From Bacillota bacterium (GTDB taxonomy: Bacteria > Bacillota > Clostridia > Lachnospirales > Lachnospiraceae): a DNA stretch of 64,000 nt. The position numbers were made by a program, and so were the translations under genes. Below are positions 8,522 through 17,400 of the stretch, piece after piece (within the stretch, counting starts at the first letter, position 1; each line of letters starts with the position of its first letter). The DNA lies in contig JAEZMV010000012.1 in NCBI GenBank assembly GCA_023414875.1, forward strand, positions 1-64,000, written 5' to 3'. Under the pieces are notes generated by a model. That model was given only the letters and a program-made list of their open reading frames with translations. It was not told the origin of the DNA and did no database searches.

Positions 8522-9454
8522 ATGGGAGAGAATAAAACAGGATTTTTTGGAAGATTGGTTCAGGGACTATCAAAAACCAGAAACAGTATTGCACATGGAA
8601 TTGATGCTATTTTCAGCGGCTTTTCCAGTATAGATGATGATTTTTATGAGGAATTGGAAGAAACTCTGATCATGGCTGATTTAGGTATTAATACTACGAC
8701 AGCGATTATTGAGAATTTAAGGCAGAAGGTCAAGGAAAATAAAATTAAAGATCCCGGTGAGTGCAGACAGCTTTTGATCAACAGCATGAAGGAGCATATG
8801 CAGTTAAAAGAAACCGCATATGATTTTGAAAATCAAAAATCAGTTGTATTATTAATTGGAGTTAATGGAGTTGGAAAGACTACATCAGTTGGTAAATTGG
8901 CAGGACAAATGAAGGATAGAGGGAAAAAGGTAATGGTTGCCGCAGCAGATACTTTTCGTGCAGCAGCGATAGAACAGTTAACCGAGTGGGCAAACAGGGC
9001 GAATGTAAGCATTATATCCCAAAAGGAAGGCTCAGACCCCGCAGCAGTGATATATGATGCCGTTACTGCAGCGAAAGCGAGGGATGTGGATGTTCTTCTA
9101 TGTGATACGGCAGGGCGCCTTCATAATAAAAAGAATTTAATGGAGGAGCTGAAAAAGATTGATCGTGTCATTGAGCGTGAATATCCTGAGGCTTACCGTG
9201 AGACGCTTGTAGTACTGGATGGAACTACCGGACAGAACGCACTGGCTCAGGCAAAGGAATTTAATGAAGTAGCAGACATTACAGGTATTGTACTAACAAA
9301 GCTTGACGGAACCGCCAAGGGTGGTATTGCGATCGCTATTCAGTCCGAGCTTGGAATTCCCGTTAAATATATAGGCATCGGTGAGAAGATTGATGATCTT
9401 CAGAAGTTTAACGCGGATGATTTTGTAAATGCATTATTTCAAAAGACAGAATAG
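8522..9454 (+). CDS. ftsY: signal recognition particle receptor FtsY
   Basis: SRP receptor GTPase that docks the Ffh-ribosome complex at the membrane for co-translational insertion. It has an N domain (residues about 1-85) and a G domain with GVNGVGKTTSVGK, the insertion-box motif ADTFRAAAIEQL, DTAGRLHNK, TKLDGTAKGG and GIGEKIDDL. It lacks the long acidic A domain, as is usual in Firmicutes. I start at the ATG at 8522 because GGAGG at 8512-8516 sits 5 bp before it; an in-frame ATG at 8510 overlaps that ribosome binding site and is unlikely. 310 residues. Its partner ffh lies 11 kb downstream. Confidence 0.96.
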   Translation: MGENKTGFFGRLVQGLSKTRNSIAHGIDAIFSGFSSIDDDFYEELEETLIMADLGINTTTAIIENLRQKVKENKIKDPGECRQLLINSMKEHMQLKETAYDFENQKSVVLLIGVNGVGKTTSVGKLAGQMKDRGKKVMVAAADTFRAAAIEQLTEWANRANVSIISQKEGSDPAAVIYDAVTAAKARDVDVLLCDTAGRLHNKKNLMEELKKIDRVIEREYPEAYRETLVVLDGTTGQNALAQAKEFNEVADITGIVLTKLDGTAKGGIAIAIQSELGIPVKYIGIGEKIDDLQKFNADDFVNALFQKTE

Positions 9455-9504
9455 ACATTTTGAAAGGATTTATGCCATACCCCTGAATTTAATGCCGCAG
9501 AAGG

Positions 9505-9524
9505 CAGCTCATGGGAGCTGTTTT
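9505..9524 (+). terminator. ftsY terminator
   Basis: CAGCTC-ATGG-GAGCTG followed directly by TTTTA, 50 bp after the ftsY stop. Confidence 0.65.
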
Positions 9525-9533
9525 ATATAAATT

Positions 9534-9562
9534 GTGCTTAAAGTGCAAGCACCACTTAGCAC
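9534..9562 (+). promoter_or_regulatory. leader hairpin before threonine ammonia-lyase
   Basis: GTGCT and AAGTG (9534-9545, TA bulge) pair with CACTT and AGCAC (9553-9562). The hairpin ends 6 bp before the GGAGGG ribosome binding site. Confidence 0.4.
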
Positions 9563-9580
9563 GTAATGGAGGGTAATATC

Positions 9581-10798
9581 ATGATGACACTGGATAAGTT
9601 TGAGGAAGCAACAGAAGCGGTCAAGAAGGTTATACTTCGCACGGAGCTGATTTACAGTGACTATTTTTCCGATGTAACCGGTAATAAAGTCTATCTAAAG
9701 CCGGAAAATATGCAGTTTACAGGTGCATATAAGGTGCGTGGAGCCTATTACAAAATCAGTACCTTAACCAAGGAAGAAAGAAAGCGTGGTCTAATTACTG
9801 CATCAGCAGGTAACCATGCGCAGGGAGTTGCCTATGCAGCGAAGCTCTATAACGCGAAGGCAATTATCGTAATGCCTTCTACTACGCCATTAATTAAGGT
9901 TAACAGAACAAAGAGCTATGGTGCAGAGGTAATTCTATATGGTAATGTATATGATGAAGCTTGTCAGTATGCTTATAAATTAGCCGAAGAGAAGGGATAT
10001 ACCTTTATTCATCCTTTTAATGACGAGGTTGTAGCTACGGGTCAGGGTACAATTGCGATGGAGATATTTAAGGACCTACCTACCGTGGATATCATTCTTG
10101 CACCTGTTGGAGGCGGAGGCTTATTAGCAGGAGTATCTACCTTGGCAAAAATGCTTAATCCCAATGTTAAAATAATCGGTGTAGAACCTGCCGGAGCAGC
10201 CTGTATGAAGGCTTCCTTAGCTGCCGGTAAGGTCGTAACCCTCCCTAATGTAGATACTATTGCAGACGGTACAGCGGTAAAGACTCCAGGGGATGTAATA
10301 TTTCCTTATGTTCAACAATATGTGGACGATATTATTACCATCGAAGATCACGAGCTAATTGTTAACTTTTTAGATATGATTGAAAATCATAAAATGGTAG
10401 TTGAAAATTCCGGTTTATTAACTGTTGCCGCATTAAAGCATTTGAACTGCGAGAATAAGAAAATCGTATCCATCTTAAGCGGCGGAAATATGGATATTAT
10501 TACTGTCTCCTCGATTGTTCAGCACGGCTTAATTCAACGAGGCAGGGTGTTTACCGTATCGGTTCTTCTTCCCGACAGACCGGGCGAGTTAGTTAATGTG
10601 GCATCGATCATCGCAAAGGAGCAGGGTAATGTCATAAGGCTTGACCATAACCAGTTCGTAAGCATTAATCGTAACAGTGCGGTGGAGCTTACAATTACGA
10701 TGGAAACCTTTGGTCATGAACATAAGCAGCAGATTGTTCAGGCGTTAGTGGATCATGGTTATAATCCTAAAATATTAACCCCGAATAAGGTATATTAA
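9581..10798 (+). CDS. threonine ammonia-lyase with C-terminal ACT domain
   Basis: PLP-dependent threonine dehydratase giving 2-oxobutanoate and ammonia, either for isoleucine synthesis or threonine fermentation. 405 residues from the chosen start. The PLP lysine lies in TGAYKVRGA near residue 50, SAGNHAQG is the substrate loop, and PVGGGGLLAG is the phosphate-binding loop. The last 80 residues form one ACT domain (SVLLPDRPGELVNVASIIA), as in the shorter one-regulatory-domain enzymes rather than two-domain biosynthetic IlvA. GGAGGG at 9568-9573 supports the ATG at 9581; an in-frame ATG at 9566 overlaps that ribosome binding site. The substrate could include serine. Confidence 0.92.
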   Translation: MMTLDKFEEATEAVKKVILRTELIYSDYFSDVTGNKVYLKPENMQFTGAYKVRGAYYKISTLTKEERKRGLITASAGNHAQGVAYAAKLYNAKAIIVMPSTTPLIKVNRTKSYGAEVILYGNVYDEACQYAYKLAEEKGYTFIHPFNDEVVATGQGTIAMEIFKDLPTVDIILAPVGGGGLLAGVSTLAKMLNPNVKIIGVEPAGAACMKASLAAGKVVTLPNVDTIADGTAVKTPGDVIFPYVQQYVDDIITIEDHELIVNFLDMIENHKMVVENSGLLTVAALKHLNCENKKIVSILSGGNMDIITVSSIVQHGLIQRGRVFTVSVLLPDRPGELVNVASIIAKEQGNVIRLDHNQFVSINRNSAVELTITMETFGHEHKQQIVQALVDHGYNPKILTPNKVY

Positions 10799-11263
10799 GT
10801 AATCCCATATAGTAACCTCCAAAGGATATTATAATAATTCATTCCAATTATTTTGTTATTACATAATCAATAACTAGACCCAAGGAATAGTATTAGTATT
10901 AATTCATAGAAAGTACGAAAAGATTCAGCAGATTTAACGAAGTGAAATTACAGCTATTTACATGAATAGTTAAGATTGTTATAATAAGAATATCTTTATA
11001 TTCTGTTTTATGTCAGTGAATACTACATTATTCGGTGATTACGAAGGATGAAGGCCTTAGTAGATTGACATTAACAATTCATGATATCTTAGAAAGCTGC
11101 AACGTTTTATTTCTTCATAGTCCTCCTATTTCATAAGCTTATTACAAAAGCATAATAGATAAGAAGCTTTCCGATTAAAGCTATCATTTTATGCTGAGAG
11201 CGTGCTGTATCAGCATGTTTTGATAAAATAAGCTGGTAGAGGAGGTTAAGCGATGAATATGTA

Positions 11264-11292
11264 TTGACATTGCTTAAAAAATAAGTTAATAT
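11264..11292 (+). promoter_or_regulatory. recA promoter
   Basis: TTGACA at 11264-11269, a 17-bp spacer, and TATAAT-like TAATAT at 11287-11292: a near-consensus vegetative promoter 60 bp before recA. Confidence 0.85.
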
Positions 11293-11299
11293 GTGTATA

Positions 11300-11313
11300 A
11301 GAACATTAGTTCG
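11300..11313 (+). promoter_or_regulatory. LexA (SOS) box of recA
   Basis: AGAACATTAGTTCG matches the Gram-positive LexA operator CGAAC-N4-GTTCG except at the first base. It lies at the expected transcription start, just after the -10, where bound LexA would block initiation. Confidence 0.82.
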
Positions 11314-11353
11314 TATTTTGAAGGCGACACCTTCATAAAAAGGGAGATTAGTT

Positions 11354-12379
11354 ATGGCAAAGGATGATAGAATAAGAGCACTGGAATCTGCTCTTGCACA
11401 GATTGAAAAGCAATATGGAAAAGGCTCCATCATGAAGCTTGGTGATACGAATGCGAATATGAATATTGAAACAGTTCCAACCGGATCCATCAGCCTTGAT
11501 ATTGCACTTGGCTTAGGTGGTGTTCCGAAGGGAAGAATTATTGAGATATACGGTCCGGAATCCAGTGGTAAGACAACCGTAGCCCTGCATATGGTATCCG
11601 AGGTTCAGAAGAAGGGCGGAATTGCAGGTTTTATTGATGCGGAGCATGCATTAGACCCAGTTTATGCAAAGAATATTGGAGTAGATATCGATAATTTATA
11701 TATTTCTCAGCCGGATAACGGAGAACAGGCGTTAGAGATAACTGAGACTATGGTACGCTCTGGGGCAGTAGATATTATTATCGTTGACTCAGTTGCGGCA
11801 CTGGTACCGAAGGCAGAGATTGACGGTGAGATGGGAGATTCTCATGTGGGACTTCAAGCTAGACTTATGTCTCAGGCACTTAGAAAGCTTACGGCGGTTA
11901 TCAGTAAATCGAACTGTATCGTAGTATTTATCAACCAGCTGCGTGAAAAGGTCGGTGTAATGTTTGGTAATCCTGAGACTACTACGGGTGGACGAGCACT
12001 TAAGTTCTATTCCTCTATACGTATGGATGTCAGGAGAATTGAATCCTTAAAGCAGGGAGGAGAGGTTGTCGGCAACAGAACAAGGGTTAAGGTAGTTAAG
12101 AATAAGATTGCCCCGCCCTTTAAGGAAGCAGAATTTGATATTATGTTTGGTAAGGGAATATCGAGAGAGGGTGATGTTCTTGATTTGGCCTCCGATTCCG
12201 GCATAGTAGTTAAAAGTGGTGCCTGGTATGCCTATAACGATGCCAAGATCGGTCAAGGCAGGGAGAACGCAAAACAATACCTCCTTGATAACCCTCAGAT
12301 ATTTGCTGAAATTGAGGATAGGGTACGTGAAAAATATACATTAGCACCTACAAAGAATTATAATGAAGCGATAGAATAA
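11354..12379 (+). CDS. recA: recombinase RecA
   Basis: DNA strand-exchange ATPase for homologous recombination, also the co-protease that triggers LexA cleavage. 341 residues, normal for the family. Walker A GPESSGKTT near residue 67, IDAEHALDP, Walker B IIIVDSVAALVPKAE, the L2 loop region FGNPETTTGGRALKF, and the C-terminal domain through EIEDRVREKY are all present. No intein. A ribosome binding site AGGGAGA precedes the ATG. It is controlled by the promoter and LexA box just upstream and followed by recX, its usual regulator. Confidence 0.98.
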   Translation: MAKDDRIRALESALAQIEKQYGKGSIMKLGDTNANMNIETVPTGSISLDIALGLGGVPKGRIIEIYGPESSGKTTVALHMVSEVQKKGGIAGFIDAEHALDPVYAKNIGVDIDNLYISQPDNGEQALEITETMVRSGAVDIIIVDSVAALVPKAEIDGEMGDSHVGLQARLMSQALRKLTAVISKSNCIVVFINQLREKVGVMFGNPETTTGGRALKFYSSIRMDVRRIESLKQGGEVVGNRTRVKVVKNKIAPPFKEAEFDIMFGKGISREGDVLDLASDSGIVVKSGAWYAYNDAKIGQGRENAKQYLLDNPQIFAEIEDRVREKYTLAPTKNYNEAIE

Positions 12380-12556
12380 GATTTTATTCTAAAACAATAA
12401 TATATATTGATATCTGGCTGTCCAAGGAGGAATAACAGGTTGATCGGTATCCATGTTCGGATTCCTATACCGGTGTGACTCTTTCGGGCAGCCTTTCCAG
12501 TCATACGCGTTCCTAAGAAGGATAGGGCAGTTTGCGGATACAAAGGAGTAGTTATT

Positions 12557-13168
12557 ATGGTTATAACCCGGTTGGAGGATGTAGGACAGTCGAAGATTAA
12601 AGTCTATATAGATTATCAATATGCATTTCTGCTATATCAGAAGGATATTGAAAAGCTTGAATTAGCAGAAGGAATAGAAATATCAAAAGTGTATTTTGAG
12701 ACAATTCTGGAGGATACGATATTAAGGAGGGCAAAGCAGAAGGCAATTGCGATACTTAAATTTATGGATCGTACGGAATTAGAGCTAAGAACAAAGCTTA
12801 TAGATGCAGGATACCCTGAAGCTGTTGTCGAACAGACAATAAACTATGTATCGGAATATGGTTTTTTAAATGATGAACGTTTTGTATCAGCTTATGTCAG
12901 AGCGAAAATGCATACAAAAAGCAAACGTGTTATTAAAACAGAATTACAGCAGAAAGGTATATCAAATGATATCATAGAGCAGATATTTTCAGAGGAATAT
13001 GAGGAAGACGACGGGAATGAGGATGCAGAGCTTATTGCAATCAGAAAGGCGATTGCAAAGAAAACAAAAGAACCTGAGACCTTAACTTATGAAGAGAAGC
13101 AAAGGCTTATGGCGTCTCTTTATAGAAAGGGATTTCAAATCAGTAAAATCAAGCAGTTATTAAGTTGA
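12557..13168 (+). CDS. recX: RecA regulator RecX
   Basis: Small helical protein (203 residues) that binds RecA filaments and modulates strand exchange. Recognised by the three-helix RecX repeats: RAKQKAIAILKFMDRTELEL, INYVSEYGFLNDERFVSAYV and RVIKTELQQKGIS, then a final repeat with YRKGFQISKIKQLL. AAGGAG precedes the ATG. It lies 178 bp after recA; a short TTG-started frame of 12 codons (12440-12478) with a strong ribosome binding site (AAGGAGG at 12424-12430) lies between them and may or may not be translated. Confidence 0.93.
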   Translation: MVITRLEDVGQSKIKVYIDYQYAFLLYQKDIEKLELAEGIEISKVYFETILEDTILRRAKQKAIAILKFMDRTELELRTKLIDAGYPEAVVEQTINYVSEYGFLNDERFVSAYVRAKMHTKSKRVIKTELQQKGISNDIIEQIFSEEYEEDDGNEDAELIAIRKAIAKKTKEPETLTYEEKQRLMASLYRKGFQISKIKQLLS

Positions 13169-13256
13169 TAGCTGAAAAGATAATATGGTAAGATACGAGG
13201 GTGCTGCTTATTTCTATATGAAATGTCATATTGCACCTTAATTATATAATTTATCC

Positions 13257-13285
13257 TTGCCTTTTTAAAATAAATATTATACAAT
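13257..13285 (+). promoter_or_regulatory. probable promoter of the carboxyltransferase operon
   Basis: TTGCCT at 13257-13262, a 17-bp spacer, and TACAAT at 13280-13285, 55 bp before the first gene. It is the best sigma-A match in this gap. Confidence 0.5.
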
Positions 13286-13339
13286 TAAACTCGGCAGAGA
13301 ATTGATTTATATAAACAATAGAAAAATGGAGGGCTGAAA

Positions 13340-14776
13340 ATGAGCAGTACAGCACAACTGTCAGCAAGAGAAAGAATTACTTCTTTGCTTGACGACAATA
13401 GTTTTGTTGAAGTCGGCGCTTTCGTTACAAAAAGAAGTACAGACTTTAACCTTCAGCAGAAGGATACTCCTGCTGATGGCGTTATTACCGGTTATGGCGT
13501 AATTGGTGGCAATCTTGTATATGTATTTAGTCAAGATGCGTCATCGATGGGAGGTTCAATCGGTGAAATGCACGCAAAAAAAATAACAAATATTTACGAT
13601 TTGGCACTTAAAGTAGGAGCACCTGTCATTGGACTTATTGATTCCACAGGACTTCGATTACAGGAGGCAACCGATGCACTGAACGGCTTCGGAGAGATTT
13701 ACTTAAAGCAAACCATGGCTTCAGGTATTATCCCTCAGATTACTGCTATCTTCGGAAATTCCGGTGGTGGTTTGGCTGTAATGGCATCTTTAAGTGATTT
13801 TTCTTTTATGGAAGAAAAAAATTCCAGATTATTTATTAATTCCCCCAATGCTTTATCCGGCAACAACAAAGATAAGTGTGATACAGCGAAGGCGGCATTT
13901 CAAGCTAAAACCGGTGTCGTTGATTATGTAGGAGATACCGAAACTGATGTATTAAAGAAAATACGTGAATTAATCACTATCTTACCTTCCAATAATGAAG
14001 ATGATGCATCCTTTGATGAATGTACCGATGATTTAAATCGCCTTCTTCCAGGAATGACATCGGAAGTTAAGGATACTAGAAAAGCGTTAATCGATATGTC
14101 AGACAATCAATATTTCTTCGAGATAAAACCGGATTATGCAAAAGAAATGGTAACCGGGTTTATTCGCTTAAATGGTGTAACCGTAGGTGCCGTAGCTAAT
14201 TGTACTGAAATTTTGGACGAAACCGGCAAGGTTACCGCAAGTTTTGATGGGACATTAACTACCGCTGCTTGTTACAAAGCTGCTGATTTTGTTAATTTCT
14301 GTGATGCTTTCGAAATCCCTATATTAACCTTAACCAATGTATCTGGTTATAAGGCAACCGTTGAAGAAGAAAAATCAATTGCTATCGCTTCTGCTAAATT
14401 AACCTATGTTTTTGCAAATGCGACTGTTCCTAAGGTTACTTTTGTAGTAGGAAAAGCATTTGGAACAGCTTATATCACTATGAATTCAAAACATATTGGT
14501 GCAGATCTGGTATTTGCTTTACCGAGTGCTCAAATTGGTATGATGGATGCAGAATTAGCAGCGCAAATTATGTATGACAATGAAGATAAGGGAGTTGTAA
14601 AAGAGAAATCAGCGGAATATGCAAAGCTACAATCCAGTGCAGAAGCTGCTGCAAGACGTGGTTATGTTGACAGCATTATTGAACCTGATACGATGCGAAA
14701 ACATGCTATTTATTCCTTCGAGATGCTCTTCACAAAAAGAGAAGCCCGCCCTGCGAAAAAGCATGGCACCATATAG
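13340..14776 (+). CDS. acyl-CoA carboxyltransferase subunit (12S-like / MmdA-like)
   Basis: Carboxyltransferase of the two-crotonase-domain family that moves CO2 between biotin and an acyl-CoA. 478 residues, somewhat shorter than typical propionyl- or methylmalonyl-CoA enzymes (about 510-520). The N-half has GVIGGNLVYVFSQDASSMGGS and the oxyanion region GNSGGGLAVMASLSDF; the C-half has GAVANCTEILDETGKV and VVGKAFGTAYITMNSK. The N-terminal motif differs from the usual GPCAGGAVYSP form, so the acyl-CoA is uncertain; methylmalonyl-CoA is the best guess from its neighbours. First gene of a four-gene operon with an OadG-like protein, a biotin carrier and a 5S-like subunit. Good ribosome binding site GGAGGG. 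Confidence 0.85.
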   Translation: MSSTAQLSARERITSLLDDNSFVEVGAFVTKRSTDFNLQQKDTPADGVITGYGVIGGNLVYVFSQDASSMGGSIGEMHAKKITNIYDLALKVGAPVIGLIDSTGLRLQEATDALNGFGEIYLKQTMASGIIPQITAIFGNSGGGLAVMASLSDFSFMEEKNSRLFINSPNALSGNNKDKCDTAKAAFQAKTGVVDYVGDTETDVLKKIRELITILPSNNEDDASFDECTDDLNRLLPGMTSEVKDTRKALIDMSDNQYFFEIKPDYAKEMVTGFIRLNGVTVGAVANCTEILDETGKVTASFDGTLTTAACYKAADFVNFCDAFEIPILTLTNVSGYKATVEEEKSIAIASAKLTYVFANATVPKVTFVVGKAFGTAYITMNSKHIGADLVFALPSAQIGMMDAELAAQIMYDNEDKGVVKEKSAEYAKLQSSAEAAARRGYVDSIIEPDTMRKHAIYSFEMLFTKREARPAKKHGTI

Positions 14777-14790
14777 AATGAGGTGAAATT

Positions 14791-15159
14791 ATGATTACAT
14801 TTCAAAACGGAGTAATCAGCCAGGCAGTTTTTCTCTCCGGTAATTCTCTGAGTGATTATGTTAATATCAATACATTGTTTGGTGCAGTGATTGCTTTGAC
14901 AGTTTTATTCCTGCTTATGGTAATAACATACTTTGTTAAAATTAAACCTAATTTATTAAAAGATTCCTCAACAGTTAATACGGTTGATCATGTGATTGCT
15001 CAGATTGTTGAAAATGAGGAAGATGAGCTGATTGGGGATAATGAGCTGGTGGCTGTTATTACAGCTGCAATCTATGCTTCCATGGGAGATGCAGTACCGG
15101 CTGAAGGGTTTACTGTTCGTTCCATTCGTAAAGTTAATAAGAGATGGAAGAATGCCTGA
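14791..15159 (+). CDS. OadG-like membrane subunit (gamma/delta chain)
   Basis: Small single-pass membrane protein, 122 residues, of the OadG/MmdD family that anchors biotin-dependent decarboxylase complexes to the membrane. One helix at about 31-50 (FGAVIALTVLFLLMVITYF), an acidic stretch, then the family signature ELVAVITAAIYASMGDA and the arginine-rich end FTVRSIRKVNKRW. AGGTGA ribosome binding site; 14 bp after the preceding gene. It implies that the complex is attached to the membrane even though no OadB-type pump subunit is encoded here. Confidence 0.82.
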   Translation: MITFQNGVISQAVFLSGNSLSDYVNINTLFGAVIALTVLFLLMVITYFVKIKPNLLKDSSTVNTVDHVIAQIVENEEDELIGDNELVAVITAAIYASMGDAVPAEGFTVRSIRKVNKRWKNA

Positions 15160-15249
15160 ACTGATTTTACATGAATATGAATTGGAATGCCAATTCATCC
15201 TGTATAAATAAGACGCCGGACGGTGTCAATGAACAAGGAGGATTTCACA

Positions 15250-15660
15250 ATGAAATATTATACGATAACTGTAAATGGAAATACTTATAATGTATCAGTA
15301 GAAGAGGGCATTGCTGCACCAGCAGCTGCTCCGGTAAATACTGTTGCACCTGCACCTAAGCCTGCAGTACAAGCTCCGGCTGCACAAGCAGAAGCTCCAA
15401 AGCCAGCTGCCGCACCTGCTGCCGCTCCGGCTGCTGGTAGTGCTGGCAGTGTTAAAGTAAGTTCACCTATGCCTGGTAAGATTCTTGCTGTCAAAGCACC
15501 TGTTGGTCAGGCTGTTAAGAAGGGTGATGTTATCTTGATTTTGGAAGCTATGAAAATGGAAAATGAAATTGTATCACCTCAGGATGGTACCGTTGCAAGT
15601 ATTAATGTATCCGCCGGTCAATCTGTCGAAGCCGGAGATTTGTTAGCTACATTAAATTAA
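15250..15660 (+). CDS. biotin carboxyl carrier protein (1.3S-like)
   Basis: Biotinylated carrier that shuttles CO2 between the two carboxyltransferase subunits. 136 residues: a short N-terminal region (MKYYTITVNGNTYNVSVEEG), an Ala/Pro-rich flexible linker (about residues 22-65), and a biotinyl domain with the modified lysine in EAMKMENEI. I start at the ATG at 15250 because AAGGAGG lies just before it; a GTG 27 bp upstream is in frame but spans that ribosome binding site. Very like the 1.3S subunit of propionibacterial transcarboxylase or the carrier domain of OadA, here as a free protein. Confidence 0.93.
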   Translation: MKYYTITVNGNTYNVSVEEGIAAPAAAPVNTVAPAPKPAVQAPAAQAEAPKPAAAPAAAPAAGSAGSVKVSSPMPGKILAVKAPVGQAVKKGDVILILEAMKMENEIVSPQDGTVASINVSAGQSVEAGDLLATLN

Positions 15661-15703
15661 TCAAGAGAAACATTCGAATTTACATTTAACAGGAGGTAGA
15701 GTA

Positions 15704-17116
15704 ATGGCAGAACAAGTAAATAGACCGGTTAAAATAACCGAAACAATATTGCGTGATGCCCACCAATCCCTGATTGCTACAAGAATGTCAACGGAAGAGA
15801 TGCTTCCAATTCTTGAAGTAATGGATAAAGTAGGCTACCATGCAGTGGAATGTTGGGGTGGCGCAACCTTTGACGCTTCCTTACGTTTCCTAAAGGAAGA
15901 TCCCTGGGAAAGACTGCGTAAAATAAGAAGAGGCTTTAAAAATACAAAGCTACAGATGTTATTTCGTGGGCAGAATATTTTAGGCTATCGTCATTATGCC
16001 GATGATGTAGTAGCATATTTTGTTCAAAAATCCATTGCAAACGGAATTGACATTATCCGTATTTTTGATGCATTGAATGATATACGTAATTTGGAATGTA
16101 CCGTAAAGGCTACAAACAAAGAGAATGGACATGCTCAGATCGCAATTTCCTATACTTTAGGTGACGCCTATACAACTGACTATTATATTAAAATGGCAAA
16201 GAAAATTGAAGAAATTGGTGCTTCCTCCATTTGTATTAAGGATATGGCAGGTTTATTGGTTCCTTATGAAGCAACTGTTTTAGTTAACGCTTTAAAGTCT
16301 GCCGTAGCAATACCGATTGATCTTCATACTCATTATACCAGTGGTGTAGCGGGCATGACTTACTTAAAGGCTGTTGAAGCAGGTTGTGATATTATTGATA
16401 CAGCAATGTCACCCTTTGCTATGGGTACCAGCCAACCAGCAACAGAAGTTATGGTTGAAACCTTTAAGGGCACACCTTATGATACCGGTTATGATCAGAT
16501 ACTTCTGGCTGAGATTGCAGATTATTTCCGTCCGCTTCGTGATAAAGCTCTAGATACCGGTCTTCTTAACCCCAAGGTTATGGGTGTTGATATCAAGACC
16601 CTTTTATATCAGGTTCCTGGCGGTATGTTGTCCAACCTTGTATCTCAATTAAAGGAGAGTAAACAGGAAGATAAGTACTATGAAGTATTAAAGGAAGTAC
16701 CTCGTGTTCGTAAGGATTTTGGTGAACCGCCTCTAGTAACTCCTTCCAGCCAAATCGTTGGAACTCAGGCCGTATTAAATGTTTTAGCAGGTGAACGTTA
16801 TAAGATGGTTACAAAGGAAACAAAAGCGCTATTATCCGGTGAGTATGGTCAAACTGTAAAGCCTTTTGATTCTGAGGTACAGAAGAAGGTTATCGGTGAT
16901 AAAGAACCGATTACCTGTCGTCCGGCAGACCTTTTAGAACCCGAACTTCATAAAATCGAAGCTGAAATCGCTGAATGGAAAGAGCAGGATGAAGATATTT
17001 TATCCTACGCATTATTCCCTCAGGTTGCGATTGATTTCTTCAAATATCGTCAAGCTCAAAAAACGGGTGTTGATGTAACAATCGCTGATAAGGCCAATCA
17101 GGCATATCCTGTATAA
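15704..17116 (+). CDS. pyruvate/oxaloacetate carboxyltransferase (5S-like, OadA carboxyltransferase domain)
   Basis: Carboxyltransferase moving CO2 between biotin and pyruvate/oxaloacetate. 470 residues: a TIM barrel with ETILRDAHQSLIATRMS, metal-binding LHTHYTSG, and IKDMAGLL with the lysine that is carbamylated in this family, then the post-barrel domain (PGGMLSNL, VTPSSQIVGTQAVLNVL). There is no C-terminal biotin domain; that is the separate upstream gene. AGGAGG ribosome binding site. With the 12S-like and carrier proteins it completes a methylmalonyl-CoA:pyruvate transcarboxylase-type set used in propionate metabolism. The operon ends at the terminator just downstream. Confidence 0.92.
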   Translation: MAEQVNRPVKITETILRDAHQSLIATRMSTEEMLPILEVMDKVGYHAVECWGGATFDASLRFLKEDPWERLRKIRRGFKNTKLQMLFRGQNILGYRHYADDVVAYFVQKSIANGIDIIRIFDALNDIRNLECTVKATNKENGHAQIAISYTLGDAYTTDYYIKMAKKIEEIGASSICIKDMAGLLVPYEATVLVNALKSAVAIPIDLHTHYTSGVAGMTYLKAVEAGCDIIDTAMSPFAMGTSQPATEVMVETFKGTPYDTGYDQILLAEIADYFRPLRDKALDTGLLNPKVMGVDIKTLLYQVPGGMLSNLVSQLKESKQEDKYYEVLKEVPRVRKDFGEPPLVTPSSQIVGTQAVLNVLAGERYKMVTKETKALLSGEYGQTVKPFDSEVQKKVIGDKEPITCRPADLLEPELHKIEAEIAEWKEQDEDILSYALFPQVAIDFFKYRQAQKTGVDVTIADKANQAYPV

Positions 17117-17173
17117 GTAATTTAAATTTATTATGATTTCATACTAAAAATTAACACGAAGAATAATAATTTG

Positions 17174-17241
17174 ATATGCTCTCCTTGTAACGGTTAACAG
17201 TTAATAATACTGTGGATTGTAAGGAGGGCATATTAATTTTT
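17174..17241 (+). terminator. terminator of the carboxyltransferase operon
   Basis: A 17-bp stem: 17174-17190 pairs with 17217-17233 including three G-U wobbles. An inner ACAGT/ACTGT stem lies in the loop, and T-rich sequence follows. Confidence 0.8.
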
Positions 17242-17371
17242 AAATATTTTTCGTTTGGTATCATTAATTATTCGAGTTCAATATTTAAGCCAGCTTTTTA
17301 TCCAAATAAAAATAAGTACTTTTATGTCATATTATAGCATTTTATAAGTCTTAATTACTACCATCAGTTAG

Positions 17372-17400
17372 TTGACACAATTAATATTGTCTGATATATT
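17372..17400 (+). promoter_or_regulatory. promoter of the histidine kinase gene
   Basis: TTGACA (17372-17377), 17-bp spacer, TATATT (17395-17400). The spacer holds the inverted repeat ACAAT-TAAT-ATTGT, a possible operator. Confidence 0.6.

Larger units (their letters stand above)
10799..11353. other. intergenic region holding the recA control region, no gene
   Basis: No credible coding frame over about 450 bp of AT-rich DNA. The downstream end holds the recA promoter and LexA box. A 4-codon frame with a good ribosome binding site (GGAGG at 11241-11245, ATG at 11253, stop at 11265-11267) runs into the -35 element. ATGCTGA/TCAGCAT arms occur around 11195-11220. Confidence 0.6.

Noticed and set aside
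11131..11490. Minus-strand open frame of 119 codons over the recA promoter
   Set aside because: It runs across the LexA box and into recA, has no family features and no start signals; a shadow frame.
13190..13240. recX terminator
   Set aside because: GGTGC/GCACC arms enclose ATATGA/TCATAT, but there is no T-tract and the outer stem is only 5 bp.
15285..15494. Minus-strand open frame rich in Ala and Gly
   Set aside because: It is the mirror of the Ala/Pro linker codons of the biotin carrier gene, with no ribosome binding site.
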